Shown: positions 17,040 to 28,150, counted from the stretch's first letter. The stretch is 64,000 nucleotides of DNA from Devosia lacusdianchii (GCF_022429625.1 NZ_CP092483.1:1116001-1180000); one strand, 5' to 3'. A program made the numbers and translations. The notes: generated by a model not told the origin, from the letters alone.

Positions 17040-17240
17040 TTAGGCCGCTTCAGGCGTATACCCCGCCTCGCGAATGGCTTCCTCGCCCTTGGCCCGATCG
17101 CCGGTGAAGCTCACCTTGTGGGTGGCGACGTCCACCGAAATCTCGGCATCCGGCAGGGCTTCTTGCAATGCCCTGCGAACAGTACCGGCGCAGTGGCCGC
17201 AGGTCATATCGTTGACGGTGAAAACAGTCTTTTCGCTCAT
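17040..17240 (-). CDS. copZ: Copper chaperone CopZ-like heavy-metal-associated protein
   Basis: A 66-residue single HMA domain with the Cu(I)-binding MTCGHC motif at about residues 11-16 and the ferredoxin-like pattern ending in AIREAGYTPEAA. CopZ carries Cu(I) in the cytoplasm to the efflux ATPase and the regulator. The ATG at 17240 has an AGGA site; the longer upstream frame lies inside cueR. It is the last gene of the operon copA-cueR-copZ, 2 bp after cueR. Confidence 0.9.
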   Translation of the reverse strand: MSEKTVFTVNDMTCGHCAGTVRRALQEALPDAEISVDVATHKVSFTGDRAKGEEAIREAGYTPEAA

Positions 17241-17242
17241 AA

Positions 17243-17649
17243 TCAATGTCCTTTCGAAATGGGGTGCTCGCCGGCAAGGTCGTCGAGGATGGGGCAATCG
17301 GGGCGATTATCGCCGCCACAGCAATGGGCAAGGTGCTTGAGGGTTTTGACCATGCCCTGCAGCTCGGCGATCTTGGTTTCGAGCGCCGCGATGTGGCTGG
17401 TCGCCACATCCTTGACCTCGCCGCTGGCCCGCGTCTTGTCCTGCCAGAGGCCAAGCAGGGTGGAGGTTTCCTCGACCGAGAAGCCCAGGGTGCGGGCGCG
17501 TTTGACGAAGCGCAGCACATGCACCTCGTCAGCGCCGTAGACGCGGTAATTGCTGCCCGTGCGCAGCGGCGCGCGGATGAGGCCGATGGACTCGTAGTAG
17601 CGGATCATCTTGGCCGAGACGCCGGAGGCGTTGGATGCCTGTCCGATAT

Positions 17650-17653
<4 letters not shown>
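17243..17653 (-). CDS. cueR: Cu(I)-responsive MerR-family regulator CueR
   Basis: A 136-residue MerR-family activator. The N terminus MNIGQASNASGVSAKMIRYYESIGL is the winged HTH. The dimerisation helix follows, and the C-terminal metal loop has Cys-Cys-Gly-Gly then a Cys-Pro a few residues later (HCCGGDNRPDCPIL), near residues 111-124, as in alphaproteobacterial HmrR/CueR. It overlaps the copA stop by 4 bp. It should activate copA from the dyad at 19957-19979 when Cu(I) is bound, and perhaps the DUF305 gene at 11340. Confidence 0.9.
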
Positions 17654-19929
<2,276 letters not shown>

Positions 19930-19950
19930 TTCTATCACCTCGTCCACAAG

Positions 19951-19985
19951 CATATAGACCTTCCAGTAATGGGAAGGTCAAGGGG
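19951..19985 (-). promoter_or_regulatory. CueR-type promoter of copA
   Basis: On the minus strand TTGACC (-35) is followed by a 19-bp spacer carrying the dyad GACCTTCC/GGAAGGTC (19957-19964 and 19972-19979) and then TATATG (-10). The over-long spacer with a central dyad is the hallmark of MerR-family activation, and the sequence closely follows the known CueR box. Confidence 0.85.
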
Positions 19986-20096
19986 CGATTGAAACTTGAT
20001 CGAAAGCGGTCTGCGGCAGGTTGGCACAGCGACAGTTGCGCAGCTTAAAGGCCTGACGCTGTAGGCCTATATCGAGGGCGTCAGGAGGCGCCAGCC

Positions 20097-20816
20097 ATGC
20101 AGCCCGTCCGCAACGACATTCACAATTCCGACCTTCCCATCCTCTGCCAGAGCTGCGAGTCCCGACACCAGGGCATTTGCGGGGCATTGTCGCCCGAGCA
20201 GCTTTCCGCGCTATCGCGACACACGCGGCGCATGCATTACCAGGCTGGCGACGAATTGATAGCCGACGCCATGCCGATCACCAGCTACGGTAGCGTGCTA
20301 CGCGGCGTGGTGAAGCTCTCCAAGGTGCTCGAAGACGGTCGGCAGCAGGTTGTCGGTCTGCAGTTCGCACCGGATCTCTTGGGTCGGCTGTTTGCCAGCG
20401 AGAGCCGGGTGACGGCCGAGGCGGCCTCGGATGTCGATCTTTGCGTAGTGCCGAAATCGGCCATGGAAGCGCTGGTGCGGGAAACCCCGGCGCTGGAACA
20501 CCGCATCATGCTGCAGACCCTCCGCGAACTCGACGAAGCGCGCGACTGGATGGTCACCTTGGGCCGCAAGACGGCGCAGGAGAAGGTGGCAAGCTTCCTC
20601 TATCTCATCGCCAGCCATATAGATCCGACGCAGGGCGAAGTGGCCACGTTCGATCTGCCGCTGAGCCGCGCCGATATCGGGGACTTTCTCGGACTCACCA
20701 TCGAGACGGTGAGTCGGCAGATGAGCAAGCTCAAGGCCGACGGCGTGATCGAGATTGAGAACTATCGGCATGTCTCGGTGCCCGATATCGCGCGGCTCAG
20801 GGTGCGGTGCGGGTGA
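20097..20816 (+). CDS. fnrL: FNR-type oxygen-responsive Crp/Fnr regulator (FnrL/FnrN-like)
   Basis: A 239-residue Crp/Fnr regulator. Cysteines 17, 20, 28 and 116 match the spacing of the 4Fe-4S ligands of FNR proteins, so it senses oxygen directly rather than being a cluster-free FixK. The HTH near residues 195-215 contains IETVSRQ, with the Glu and Ser-Arg that read TTGAT half sites. The likely target is the perfect TTGAT-N4-ATCAA site ahead of cydAB. Only a weak half site (TTGATC) is seen upstream of its own gene. Confidence 0.88.
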   Translation: MQPVRNDIHNSDLPILCQSCESRHQGICGALSPEQLSALSRHTRRMHYQAGDELIADAMPITSYGSVLRGVVKLSKVLEDGRQQVVGLQFAPDLLGRLFASESRVTAEAASDVDLCVVPKSAMEALVRETPALEHRIMLQTLRELDEARDWMVTLGRKTAQEKVASFLYLIASHIDPTQGEVATFDLPLSRADIGDFLGLTIETVSRQMSKLKADGVIEIENYRHVSVPDIARLRVRCG

Positions 20817-20820
20817 CTTC

Positions 20821-20935
20821 CCTTCTCCCCTTGCGGGAGAAGGTGGCGCGCAGCGCCGGATGAGGGGTCTGCGATGGTTGAGAGAACCCCTTACCCGCCC
20901 GTCGGGCACCCTCTCCCACAAGGCGAGAGGGGTGA
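20821..20935. repeat. Palindromic repeat, family A-related, after fnrL
   Basis: Two arms, CCTTCTCCCCTTGCGGGAGAAGG at the left and CCCTCTCCCACAAGGCGAGAGGG at the right, each self-complementary, with GGATGAGGGGT and ACCCCTTACCC as further complementary parts between them. It fills the convergent gap between fnrL and cydC and may also serve as a bidirectional terminator. Confidence 0.7.
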
Positions 20936-20951
20936 CGACTGAGAGACCAAG

Positions 20952-22604
20952 CTAACCCAACGTTCCATTCCGCATCGTCAGCACCCGATCGACGCTGCCC
21001 GTCGGAATGGCCGCATGGGTGACCAGGATCACCGTGCGCCCCTTGGCGGCCGTCCGCAGCGTTTCGAAGAATGCCACCTCCGCCGCCCGGTCAAGGCTGG
21101 CCGTCGGCTCGTCCAGCAATAGGACGCGGGCCGGCGATAGCAGCGTGCGGGCGAGGCACATGCGGCGTAGCTGCCCAACCGAGACCGTGCGTCCGCCTTC
21201 GCCAACCAGCGTGTCGAGCCCCTTGGGTAGGGCGCGAACGAAGTCCTCGACGCCGGCGGCACTGAGCGCTGCCCACAACGCATCGTCATCGCCATCGGGA
21301 CGCGCGATCAGCAGGTTGGCGCGGATGGTGTCGTTGAACAGCGGGCTATCCTGCCCGAGCAGGGCCATGCCCGCATGCAGGTCGGCAAGGCGCAAGGCGT
21401 CGAGCGGGGTCCCGCCAAGGGTGATTGTCCCGGCCCGTGGTTCGGCGAGCCGTAGGAGCAGAGCGAGAAGACTCGATTTGCCGGCGCCGCTGGGGCCGGT
21501 CATGGCGACATGCTCGCCCGCTTCAACGCTAAGCGTGATGCCGTCGAGCACCAGCGGACCGTTGTCATAGCCGAACGCAACATCGCTCAGTTCGATCGTC
21601 GCCGCGACCGGCATCGGGGCAGGGTCCGACGGATCGGCGATGGCGACGGGCGCCTTCGCGATAGCGGACAGCCGCTCGGCGGCGGCCATGGCAGTAGTGA
21701 GCTTGCCAATACTGCGGACAATGGCGCCTGTGGCCTCGAAGCTGCCGGCAATGGCCAGCAACAGCCCCGCCAACACCGGACCATCGACCTGTCCGCTCGA
21801 AAAGGTCAAAAGGCCCAGCCATAGCGCGCCCGCCAAGGCAACCGCGGCGAGGGCCTGGACGGCAAAACCCGCGATCGACGTCAAGGTTGCGAGCCGCCCG
21901 CGCGCGTTGGCCAGGAGTGTGATGGTGGCTTGGAAATCCGCCTGGACCGTTTCAGTAACCCCGAAGACGGTAATATCGGCATGTCCCTCAATGCCGTCGA
22001 GAACGGCCGCGCGGGCATCGGAAGCACGCGCGACGACATCGGTTCCGGCGCTTCGGCTGGCGAAGATGAGGCCGGTTGGAACGATCAAAACGGCCGCGGC
22101 AAAGCACAGGCCATAGAGCAGTGCCACACTGGGCAGCAGCCAAGCGAGGACGCCGGTCAGGGCCGTTCCGACGATCAGCGCCGCAGCGATAGGGCCGATG
22201 GCGACGAGGAAGGCTGTGTCGAGCGCATCGACATCGGCAGTGAGCCGGCCGACGAGATCGCCATGCCGCAGGCCGCGGTCCCGCAGCGGCAGGCGGGGAA
22301 ACAATTGGCCGAACAGCCAGCCGCGAATATCGGCGAGGAGACGCAGGGTGGCGTCGTGACCGGCAAGACGTTCGCCATAGCGCGCGAGGATACGGATGAA
22401 GGAGAAGGCCCGTACAAGCGAGGAGGGTACGAAGAGATTGAAGGCGAGGCCAGCGGTGGTGAGCGCGGCGGCGGTGATGAACCAGCCCGAGGTGCCCAAC
22501 AGCGCGACACCGGCGAGCAGGACGACCAGCGAGAGCACGAGGGCCAGAAGCAGGCCTCGGCCCTGGTGTACGAAGAGGTTGCGGAAGGCGAGAAGGGACC
22601 TCAT
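20952..22604 (-). CDS. cydC: Thiol reductant ABC exporter subunit CydC
   Basis: A 550-residue half-transporter with six membrane helices and a C-terminal ATPase (Walker A MTGPSGAGKSS near residue 370, Walker B VLLLDEPTASLD). With CydD it exports cysteine and glutathione to the periplasm, needed for assembly of cytochrome bd. Its start overlaps the cydD stop by 4 bp. It is shorter in the linker than CydD of this window. It is convergent with fnrL. Confidence 0.9.
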   Translation of the reverse strand: MRSLLAFRNLFVHQGRGLLLALVLSLVVLLAGVALLGTSGWFITAAALTTAGLAFNLFVPSSLVRAFSFIRILARYGERLAGHDATLRLLADIRGWLFGQLFPRLPLRDRGLRHGDLVGRLTADVDALDTAFLVAIGPIAAALIVGTALTGVLAWLLPSVALLYGLCFAAAVLIVPTGLIFASRSAGTDVVARASDARAAVLDGIEGHADITVFGVTETVQADFQATITLLANARGRLATLTSIAGFAVQALAAVALAGALWLGLLTFSSGQVDGPVLAGLLLAIAGSFEATGAIVRSIGKLTTAMAAAERLSAIAKAPVAIADPSDPAPMPVAATIELSDVAFGYDNGPLVLDGITLSVEAGEHVAMTGPSGAGKSSLLALLLRLAEPRAGTITLGGTPLDALRLADLHAGMALLGQDSPLFNDTIRANLLIARPDGDDDALWAALSAAGVEDFVRALPKGLDTLVGEGGRTVSVGQLRRMCLARTLLSPARVLLLDEPTASLDRAAEVAFFETLRTAAKGRTVILVTHAAIPTGSVDRVLTMRNGTLG

Positions 22605-24403
22605 GCGACGGTCCGCCCTTTGTGTGCCGGCAGCGGCATGGAAAGAATGGTCTCACCCGCGATGCGCCAGGCCTTATCCATGCGCGTCGCCACGGCGAGG
22701 GAGTGGGTGGCGATAACGAGCGTCCGGCCCTGGGCGTAGCGCACGAGGTCGTCGAGCACCTGTTGCTCCAGCGCAGCGTCGAGATGTGCAGTAGGCTCGT
22801 CGAGCAGGATCAACCCGGCATCGCGCAAATAGATGCGGGCGAGAGCGATGCGCTGCGCCTGGCCACCCGATAGGCCCAGGCCACCCTCGCCGAGCAACGT
22901 ATTGAGACCGTCGGGCAGCGCATCGGCAAAAGCGGCGACATGGGCCAATTCAGCGGCGCGGCGGATTTCGGCGGTTGTCGCACTGGGGCGGGCGAGGGCG
23001 ATGTTCTTGGCCATGCTGGCGGCGAAGATGCGGGGCTTTTGGCCCAGCATGGTGACGCGGCCCCGCAAGTCGGCCTCGCTCCAGTCGAGGAGGGGACGGT
23101 CATCGAGATCGATGGACCCTTCGCCGGTCCGCAGCCGGGCCAGGGCCTCGAGCAGCGTCGACTTGCCGGCGCCGCTCGGCCCGAGGATGGCGACATGCTC
23201 GCCCGCCGCGACGATGAGATTGGCGTTCGACAGGATGACGCGCGATCGGTCGGGCGTGCGCAGGGTGAGATTGGTCAGGGCGAGGGGGAGGGCTCCTTCA
23301 CCTCGTCCTTTGGGGGAGAGGTCGATCCTCTTGGGCCGGGCGAGGGGGCCCGCCCCGAGCGCAACGTCCAGCATAGCCCCCCTCACCCGGTCTTCGGCCA
23401 ACCTCTCCCCCAAAGGGAGAGGTGAGGAGAGCTGCGCCTCGATCTCCCCGATCGCGGCCTTGGCGGCGGCGCGGTCGTGATAATGCGCCGCCAGCAGGCG
23501 CAGGGGATTGTAGACCTCGGGCGCCATCAGCAGCAGGAACAGGCCCAATTGCAGGCTGAGCGGGGTGGAGCGGAGATGCAGGAATTCGATGAAAGTGAGG
23601 CCGACATAGAGGGCGACGCCGGCCACGCCCAGCGCGGCGAAGAATTCCAGAACGGCCGAGGACAGGAAGGCGATGCGCAGGACGCGGAGGGTGCGCCGGC
23701 GCAACTCGTCGCTTGCTGCAACGATGCCTGACGTCTCGGCCTCGGCTTGGCCGAACAGCTTGAGCGTCAGCAGGCCCCGCAGCCGGTCGGAGAACCGGCC
23801 GGTGAGCAGCGACAACGCCCGGGCCTGTTTGCGGGTGGCAATTTGGGCGCCCCAGCCGGCCAGGGCCATGAAGAGTGGGATCAAGGGGGCAGTGATGAGG
23901 AACAGCAGCCCAGCAAGCCAATCGAGCGGCAGGATGATCGCTCCGAAGGCCAAGGGTAGCACCGTCGCCTGGATCATCGCGGGCAGGTAGCGGGCGAAGA
24001 AGCCATCCAGCGCTTCCACCTGATCGATGATCGCGGCGGAGACGGCCCCGGATTGCGGCTGCTCGGCAGCGCGCGGTGAGCGCGCCAGCAGATTGGCGAA
24101 CAGCGCTGTACGGACTTGTCGCTTGATGGTTTCGGCGGCCGAGGTGCCAGCGCGGTCGCCCAATGCGGAGAGCGCCGCGCGGGCCAGCAGTAGAGCCAGG
24201 ATGAGAATGATGCCGGGAGCGAGGACATTGACGCCTTCGCCGCCCTCGATCGCGCGGCCGAGGACATCGGCCAGCGTCCATGCCTGCCAGACGAGTAGGC
24301 CCCCGCCCATCAGCGGCAAGATGATCGCGGCGGAAAGCCACGGGCCACCGAGACGGCGGAGGCCGGAGAGGGTTTTGCCGTTTTGCCGGTCGGTGTCTGT
24401 CAC
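22601..24403 (-). CDS. cydD: Thiol reductant ABC exporter subunit CydD with an in-frame palindromic insertion
   Basis: A 600-residue half-transporter, partner of CydC. Six hydrophobic helices are followed by an ATPase domain with Walker A LGPSGAGKST near residue 403, signature LSGGQAQR and Walker B LILLDEPTAHLD. Residues of about 325-369, between the membrane and ATPase domains, are encoded by a family A palindromic repeat (SSPLPLGERLAEDRV at one end, LSPKGRGEG at the other). The frame is kept, so the protein is probably still functional with a longer linker. The start is a GTG at 24403. cydDC is divergent from cydABX. Confidence 0.88.
   Translation of the reverse strand: MTDTDRQNGKTLSGLRRLGGPWLSAAIILPLMGGGLLVWQAWTLADVLGRAIEGGEGVNVLAPGIILILALLLARAALSALGDRAGTSAAETIKRQVRTALFANLLARSPRAAEQPQSGAVSAAIIDQVEALDGFFARYLPAMIQATVLPLAFGAIILPLDWLAGLLFLITAPLIPLFMALAGWGAQIATRKQARALSLLTGRFSDRLRGLLTLKLFGQAEAETSGIVAASDELRRRTLRVLRIAFLSSAVLEFFAALGVAGVALYVGLTFIEFLHLRSTPLSLQLGLFLLLMAPEVYNPLRLLAAHYHDRAAAKAAIGEIEAQLSSPLPLGERLAEDRVRGAMLDVALGAGPLARPKRIDLSPKGRGEGALPLALTNLTLRTPDRSRVILSNANLIVAAGEHVAILGPSGAGKSTLLEALARLRTGEGSIDLDDRPLLDWSEADLRGRVTMLGQKPRIFAASMAKNIALARPSATTAEIRRAAELAHVAAFADALPDGLNTLLGEGGLGLSGGQAQRIALARIYLRDAGLILLDEPTAHLDAALEQQVLDDLVRYAQGRTLVIATHSLAVATRMDKAWRIAGETILSMPLPAHKGRTVA
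23296..23429. repeat. Palindromic repeat, family A, inside the cydD coding region
   Basis: A 134-bp element starting CTTCACCTCGTCCTTTGGGG and ending CTCCCCCAAAGGGAGAGG, matching both ends of the intergenic copy at 38176-38285. It inserts about 45 codons without a stop or frameshift into the linker between the CydD membrane and ATPase domains. Confidence 0.85.
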
Positions 24404-24434
24404 TGCACGCCCCGAACGCTCTGCGTGTGTGGCC

Positions 24435-24597
24435 TACCCCCACCCTTGATCCCTCCCCACAAGGGGGAGGGAGACGATGGAGCCGACAGGGTCGATCTTG
24501 CGCCTTCCTCCCCTCTGATGGGGAGGGAATGAGGATGGGGTGATGGGAGCCCCGATGCGCGTGCTGCAAATACCCCCTCGCCGAGAGGGAGGGGCCG
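24435..24597. repeat. Palindromic repeats, family B, between cydD and cydA
   Basis: The unit CCCTCCCCACAAGGGGGAGGG at 24450-24471, with flanking ACCCCCACCCTTGAT, matches the units that flank and enter the DUF559 gene at 40846-41377 and the unit at 49953. A degenerate inverted partner (CCCTCTGATGGGGAGGG) and a third arm (CCCCCTCGCCGAGAGGGAGGGG) follow. Confidence 0.75.
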
Positions 24598-24664
24598 TCC
24601 ATTGGTTTTGGCAGCATCTGGCGAAAGCATGATCTCTTATACAGCGACACAGCGTCTGCGCCCC

Positions 24665-24678
24665 TTGATCTGAATCAA
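24665..24678. promoter_or_regulatory. FNR/FixK binding site upstream of cydA
   Basis: TTGATCTGAATCAA is a perfect match to the TTGAT-N4-ATCAA consensus, ending 84 bp before the cydA start. With an FNR-type gene 4 kb away, low-oxygen activation of cydABX is the expected function; it may also serve divergent cydDC. Confidence 0.9.
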
Positions 24679-24762
24679 GGCGCGAGCGAGGTTGAGCGGG
24701 CAAAGAGTGGGCAGTGACGGCCGCGACTCAGGCGTGCCGCCGAGCATAAAGGCAGTATCGCA

Positions 24763-26370
24763 ATGATCGACATGACCGTTGTCGAACTCTCGCGGTGGCA
24801 GTTCGCGGCTACCGCCATGTACCACTTCATCTTCGTGCCGCTGACCATTGGCCTTTCCGTGATGATGGCCATCATGGAGAGCGTTTACGTCATGACCGGG
24901 CGCGACATCTGGCGGAAGATGACGCTGTTCTGGGGCACGCTGTTCGGCATCAATTTCGCCATGGGTGTCGCTACCGGCATCGTCATGGAATTCCAGTTCG
25001 GCATGAACTGGAGCTACTACAGCCACTATGTCGGCGACGTGTTTGGCGCACCGCTCGCTATCGAGGGCCTGATGGCCTTCTTCCTTGAGGCAACGTTTAT
25101 CGGCCTTTTCTTCTTCGGTTGGGATCGCCTCTCCAAGGTGGGCCACCTTATCGTGACCTGGTTGGTGGCGCTGGGCACCAATTTCTCAGCCTTGTGGATC
25201 CTCATCGCCAATGGCTGGATGCAGAATCCGGTCGGCGCCAAGTTAAATCCCGATACCATGCGCATGGAAGTCACCGATTTCGTCGCGGTGCTGTTCAACA
25301 CCGTTGCGCAGGCCAAGTTCGTGCACACAGTCAGCGCCGGCTATGTGTGTGGCGCGGTATTCGTCTTTGCCATCTCGTGCTTCTTTCTGGTCAAGGGCAG
25401 GCATGTTGAGCTGGCCAAGCGCTCGATGGTTGTCGCCGCCAGCTTTGGTCTTGCCTCCGCCCTTTCGGTGGTCGTCCTCGGGGACGAGAGCGGTTATGTC
25501 GCGACCGAACATCAGAAGATGAAGATAGCGGCCATCGAGGCGAGCTATCACACCGAGCCCGCGCCCGCGCCCTGGACCGTGATCGCCTTCCCCGGCTCCG
25601 ACGGCGGCGCGCCGAGCTTCTCCATTCAAATTCCCTGGATGGGCGGGTTGATCACCACCCGCTCGCTGACCGAGGAATTGCCGGGTATTGACGAGCTTAT
25701 CGGGCATGCCGAGGTCCGCATTCGCTCGGGCATGATCGCCTACGATGCGCTGCAGGACATCCGGGCCGACGGCACCAATGCCGCGGCGCGGGCCGTCTTC
25801 GAGGAGCGCTGGCCGGACCTCGGCTATGGCCTGCTGCTCAAGCGCTATCGCGAGGATGTCGGCAATGCCACGCCAGAGGAAATCCGCCTCGCGGCCGAAG
25901 ACACCGTGCCCGAAGTGTGGCCGCTGTTCTGGACCTTCCGCATCATGATGGGGCTGGGCTTCTTCTTTATCGGCTTCTTCGCCTTCTGGTTCTACCGGGC
26001 GTCGCGCGGTTGGCTCGAAACCAACAAGCCCCTTCTATGGCTCAGCTTCTTCATCCTGCCGCTGCCCTGGATTGCCATTGAAAGCGGCTGGTTCATCGCC
26101 GAATTCGGGCGACAACCCTGGGTGGTCGAGGGCGTGCTGCCGACCTTTTACGCCGCATCGGGTCTCAACTTCTGGGATCTGGTCATATCGCTGATCTTCT
26201 TCGTTACCCTCTACTCCGTTCTGCTGGTCATCATGATCATGCTGATGATCAAGACCATCAAGGCAGGCCCGCAGGACAAGCTCTTCACCGCTGCCGATGA
26301 AGGCGAGGATGATGACTTCGTCATGGCCGCACTCCCCGCGACCGCCACCACCAAGGAACTCGGATCATGA
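24763..26370 (+). CDS. cydA: Cytochrome bd ubiquinol oxidase subunit I CydA
   Basis: A 535-residue membrane protein, the haem-bearing quinol-oxidising subunit. It starts LSRWQFAATAMYHFIFVPLTIG, where the His is the family haem b595 ligand, followed by GINFAMGVATGIVMEFQFG and GAPLAIEGLMAFFLEATFIG. About nine helices are visible; the length and soluble Q-loop suit the bd family. Either the ATG at 24763 or the one three codons later could start it. It overlaps cydB by 4 bp and has an FNR box upstream. Confidence 0.95.
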   Translation: MIDMTVVELSRWQFAATAMYHFIFVPLTIGLSVMMAIMESVYVMTGRDIWRKMTLFWGTLFGINFAMGVATGIVMEFQFGMNWSYYSHYVGDVFGAPLAIEGLMAFFLEATFIGLFFFGWDRLSKVGHLIVTWLVALGTNFSALWILIANGWMQNPVGAKLNPDTMRMEVTDFVAVLFNTVAQAKFVHTVSAGYVCGAVFVFAISCFFLVKGRHVELAKRSMVVAASFGLASALSVVVLGDESGYVATEHQKMKIAAIEASYHTEPAPAPWTVIAFPGSDGGAPSFSIQIPWMGGLITTRSLTEELPGIDELIGHAEVRIRSGMIAYDALQDIRADGTNAAARAVFEERWPDLGYGLLLKRYREDVGNATPEEIRLAAEDTVPEVWPLFWTFRIMMGLGFFFIGFFAFWFYRASRGWLETNKPLLWLSFFILPLPWIAIESGWFIAEFGRQPWVVEGVLPTFYAASGLNFWDLVISLIFFVTLYSVLLVIMIMLMIKTIKAGPQDKLFTAADEGEDDDFVMAALPATATTKELGS

Positions 26371-27515
26371 GCAGCATTCCGCTGGACTACGAAACCCTGC
26401 GCCTGATCTGGTGGGCGCTGCTCGGCATCCTGCTGATAGGCTTTGCCATCATGGGCGGGCGCGATCTGGGCGTGGGGACACTGCTTCCCTTTGCAGCTCG
26501 CACCGACGAAGAGCGGCGCGTGCTGCTTAATCTGATCGGCCCGACCTGGGAAGGCAATCAGGTCTGGCTTGTGCTGGGCGGCGGCGCCATCTTCGCCGCT
26601 TTCCCGCCACTCTACGCGGTCAGCTTCTCCGGCTTCTACCTGGCGATGATTGTGATCCTGCTGGCGCTCATCCTGCGACCTGTCGGCTTCAAGTTCCGTG
26701 GCAAGATCAAGGATGCCCGCTGGCGCGCGGTATGGGATTGGGCGCTGTTCATTGGCGGCTTCGTGCCATCGCTTATCTTCGGTGTGGCGGTAGGCAATGT
26801 GCTGCTCGGCGCGCCGTTCCACCTCGACGACACGTTGCGAGCTTTCTACACCGGCAACTTCTTCCTGCTGCTGATGCCGTTTGCCTTGCTGTGCGGGCTG
26901 GTCAGCCTGGGCATGCTGGTGACCCAGGGCGCAGCAGTGATCGCCGGGCGGACCACCGGTCCCCTTGCCGACCGGGCCCGAACCTATGGGTCTCTGGCGG
27001 CGCTGCTCACGATCGTTCTGTTCGCTCTTGGTGGTGTCTGGGTTGCGTTCGGGCTTGATGGTTATGCCATCACCAGCCCCGTCGATGGCAATGCCGCGAT
27101 CAATCCACTGGCCAAGACGGTAGAGCTATCGCGCGGTGGGTGGCTGAGCAATTATGCACTCTACCCGTGGATGATTGCCGGGCCGGTGCTTGGCTTCGTG
27201 GGACTCGCAGGTGCACTGCTCGGCCTGCAGGCCCGACTGCGGCTGATCACCTTGCTGGCCTCAAGCGTTGCCATTTTCGGCATCGTCTCAACCGCAGGAC
27301 TGTCGCTCTTCCCATTCCTGCTGCCATCGTCGACCGTGCCCAATTCGAGCCTGACGGTCTGGGACGCCTCGTCGAGCCAGCTCACGCTTTTCATCATGCT
27401 GCTGGTGACCGCGTTCTTCCTGCCCATCATCCTGGCCTACACCTCGTGGGTGTTCCGGGTGATGCGCGGCGACGTTTCGACAAAGTCGCTCGAAAAGAAC
27501 CCCAACGCCTACTAG
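26367..27515 (+). CDS. cydB: Cytochrome bd ubiquinol oxidase subunit II CydB
   Basis: A 382-residue membrane protein. The early stretch IWWALLGILLIGFAIMGGRDLGVG and GPTWEGNQVWLVLGGGAIFAAFP, with the conserved Trp-Glu-Gly-Asn-Gln, identify CydB. It pairs with CydA to form the terminal oxidase used at low oxygen. ATGA overlap with cydA; cydX follows 9 bp after its stop. Confidence 0.95.
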   Translation: MSSIPLDYETLRLIWWALLGILLIGFAIMGGRDLGVGTLLPFAARTDEERRVLLNLIGPTWEGNQVWLVLGGGAIFAAFPPLYAVSFSGFYLAMIVILLALILRPVGFKFRGKIKDARWRAVWDWALFIGGFVPSLIFGVAVGNVLLGAPFHLDDTLRAFYTGNFFLLLMPFALLCGLVSLGMLVTQGAAVIAGRTTGPLADRARTYGSLAALLTIVLFALGGVWVAFGLDGYAITSPVDGNAAINPLAKTVELSRGGWLSNYALYPWMIAGPVLGFVGLAGALLGLQARLRLITLLASSVAIFGIVSTAGLSLFPFLLPSSTVPNSSLTVWDASSSQLTLFIMLLVTAFFLPIILAYTSWVFRVMRGDVSTKSLEKNPNAY

Positions 27516-27524
27516 GAGACATTT

Positions 27525-27656
27525 ATGTGGTATTTTTCGTGGATCCTGGGTCTCGGGCTGGCCTGCAGCTTCGCCATTCTCAACGCCATGTGGTTCGAAA
27601 TGCGCGAGGATCGACGCATTGCGCGGGAAGAAGGACGCAAACCGATGCAACCCTGA
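27525..27656 (+). CDS. cydX: Cytochrome bd small subunit CydX (YbgT family)
   Basis: A 43-residue single-helix protein that starts MWYFSWILGLGLACSFAILN, the hallmark of CydX, followed by a charged cytoplasmic tail (MREDRRIAREEG). It binds near the haems of CydA and stabilises the oxidase. An AGGAGA site lies 6 bp before the ATG, immediately after cydB, so it belongs to the cydABX operon. Confidence 0.93.
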   Translation: MWYFSWILGLGLACSFAILNAMWFEMREDRRIAREEGRKPMQP

Positions 27657-27692
27657 CGCATGGCTCTTTTCCAAATGGTCAAAAATCGGTAA

Positions 27693-27722
27693 ATACGGGC
27701 GTCGAGCGATCGACGCCCGTAT
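27693..27722. terminator. Palindromic hairpin after cydX
   Basis: A perfect 12-bp inverted repeat, ATACGGGCGTCG/CGACGCCCGTAT, with a 6-base loop lies 36 bp after the cydX stop. Only a short T-poor tail follows, so it may terminate weakly or stabilise the 3' end. Confidence 0.6.
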
Positions 27723-27918
27723 TGCATAGTAAATTCAATGCGTTGAGTTGCTATACCGTCCAGCGTTTCGTGGGCAGCGCCAGCGCAGCATGAAGCCAAA
27801 ATGAACGATATGCCTGTTTTACTTGCACTGAGTGCATAACGGATGTGCACAGAGTCCATCTTCTAATCACGACTGGTCCGCTATAGATATTGGTCATCGA
27901 AAACGAAGGGGAATTGAA

Positions 27919-28062
27919 ATGAACATCCGCCAGAAAATCGCACAGTTTGCTCAGTATCAGCGCACGATGCGCGAGCTTAACGCTCTCGACGCACGTCAGC
28001 TCAACGATCTGGGCATCACCAAGGGCGACATCAAGAACATCGCTCGCGGCGTAGCTCGCTAA
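27919..28062 (+). CDS. DUF1127 family small protein
   Basis: A 47-residue Arg-rich protein of the type MNIRQKIAQFAQYQRTMRELNALDARQLNDLGI, matching DUF1127 with its LxxLDDRxLxDIGI core. Small alphaproteobacterial DUF1127 proteins act in RNA turnover and phosphate or carbon metabolism. An AAGGGG site precedes the ATG; the longer upstream frame lacks support. A Rho-independent terminator follows, so it is a single-gene unit. Confidence 0.88.
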   Translation: MNIRQKIAQFAQYQRTMRELNALDARQLNDLGITKGDIKNIARGVAR

Positions 28063-28090
28063 GCCGCACTACTAGACTAGTCTTGAGATG

Positions 28091-28123
28091 AAGGCGTCCG
28101 TTCGGGCGCCTTTTGTCTTTTCT
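28091..28123 (+). terminator. Rho-independent terminator after the DUF1127 gene
   Basis: Stem AAGGCGTCC/GGGCGCCTT (one G-T pair) with a short loop, followed by TTGTCTTTTC. It lies 28 bp after the DUF1127 stop. Confidence 0.8.
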
Positions 28124-28150
28124 GCAGGTGCGTATGTCCGCCTGAGGCAC

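Larger units (their letters stand above)
24404..24762. other. Divergent cydD/cydA intergenic region
   Basis: This 359-bp gap carries a block of family B palindromic repeats (24435-24597) next to cydD and the FNR box (24665-24678) next to cydA. No protein-coding frame with recognisable features was seen in it. Confidence 0.7.
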
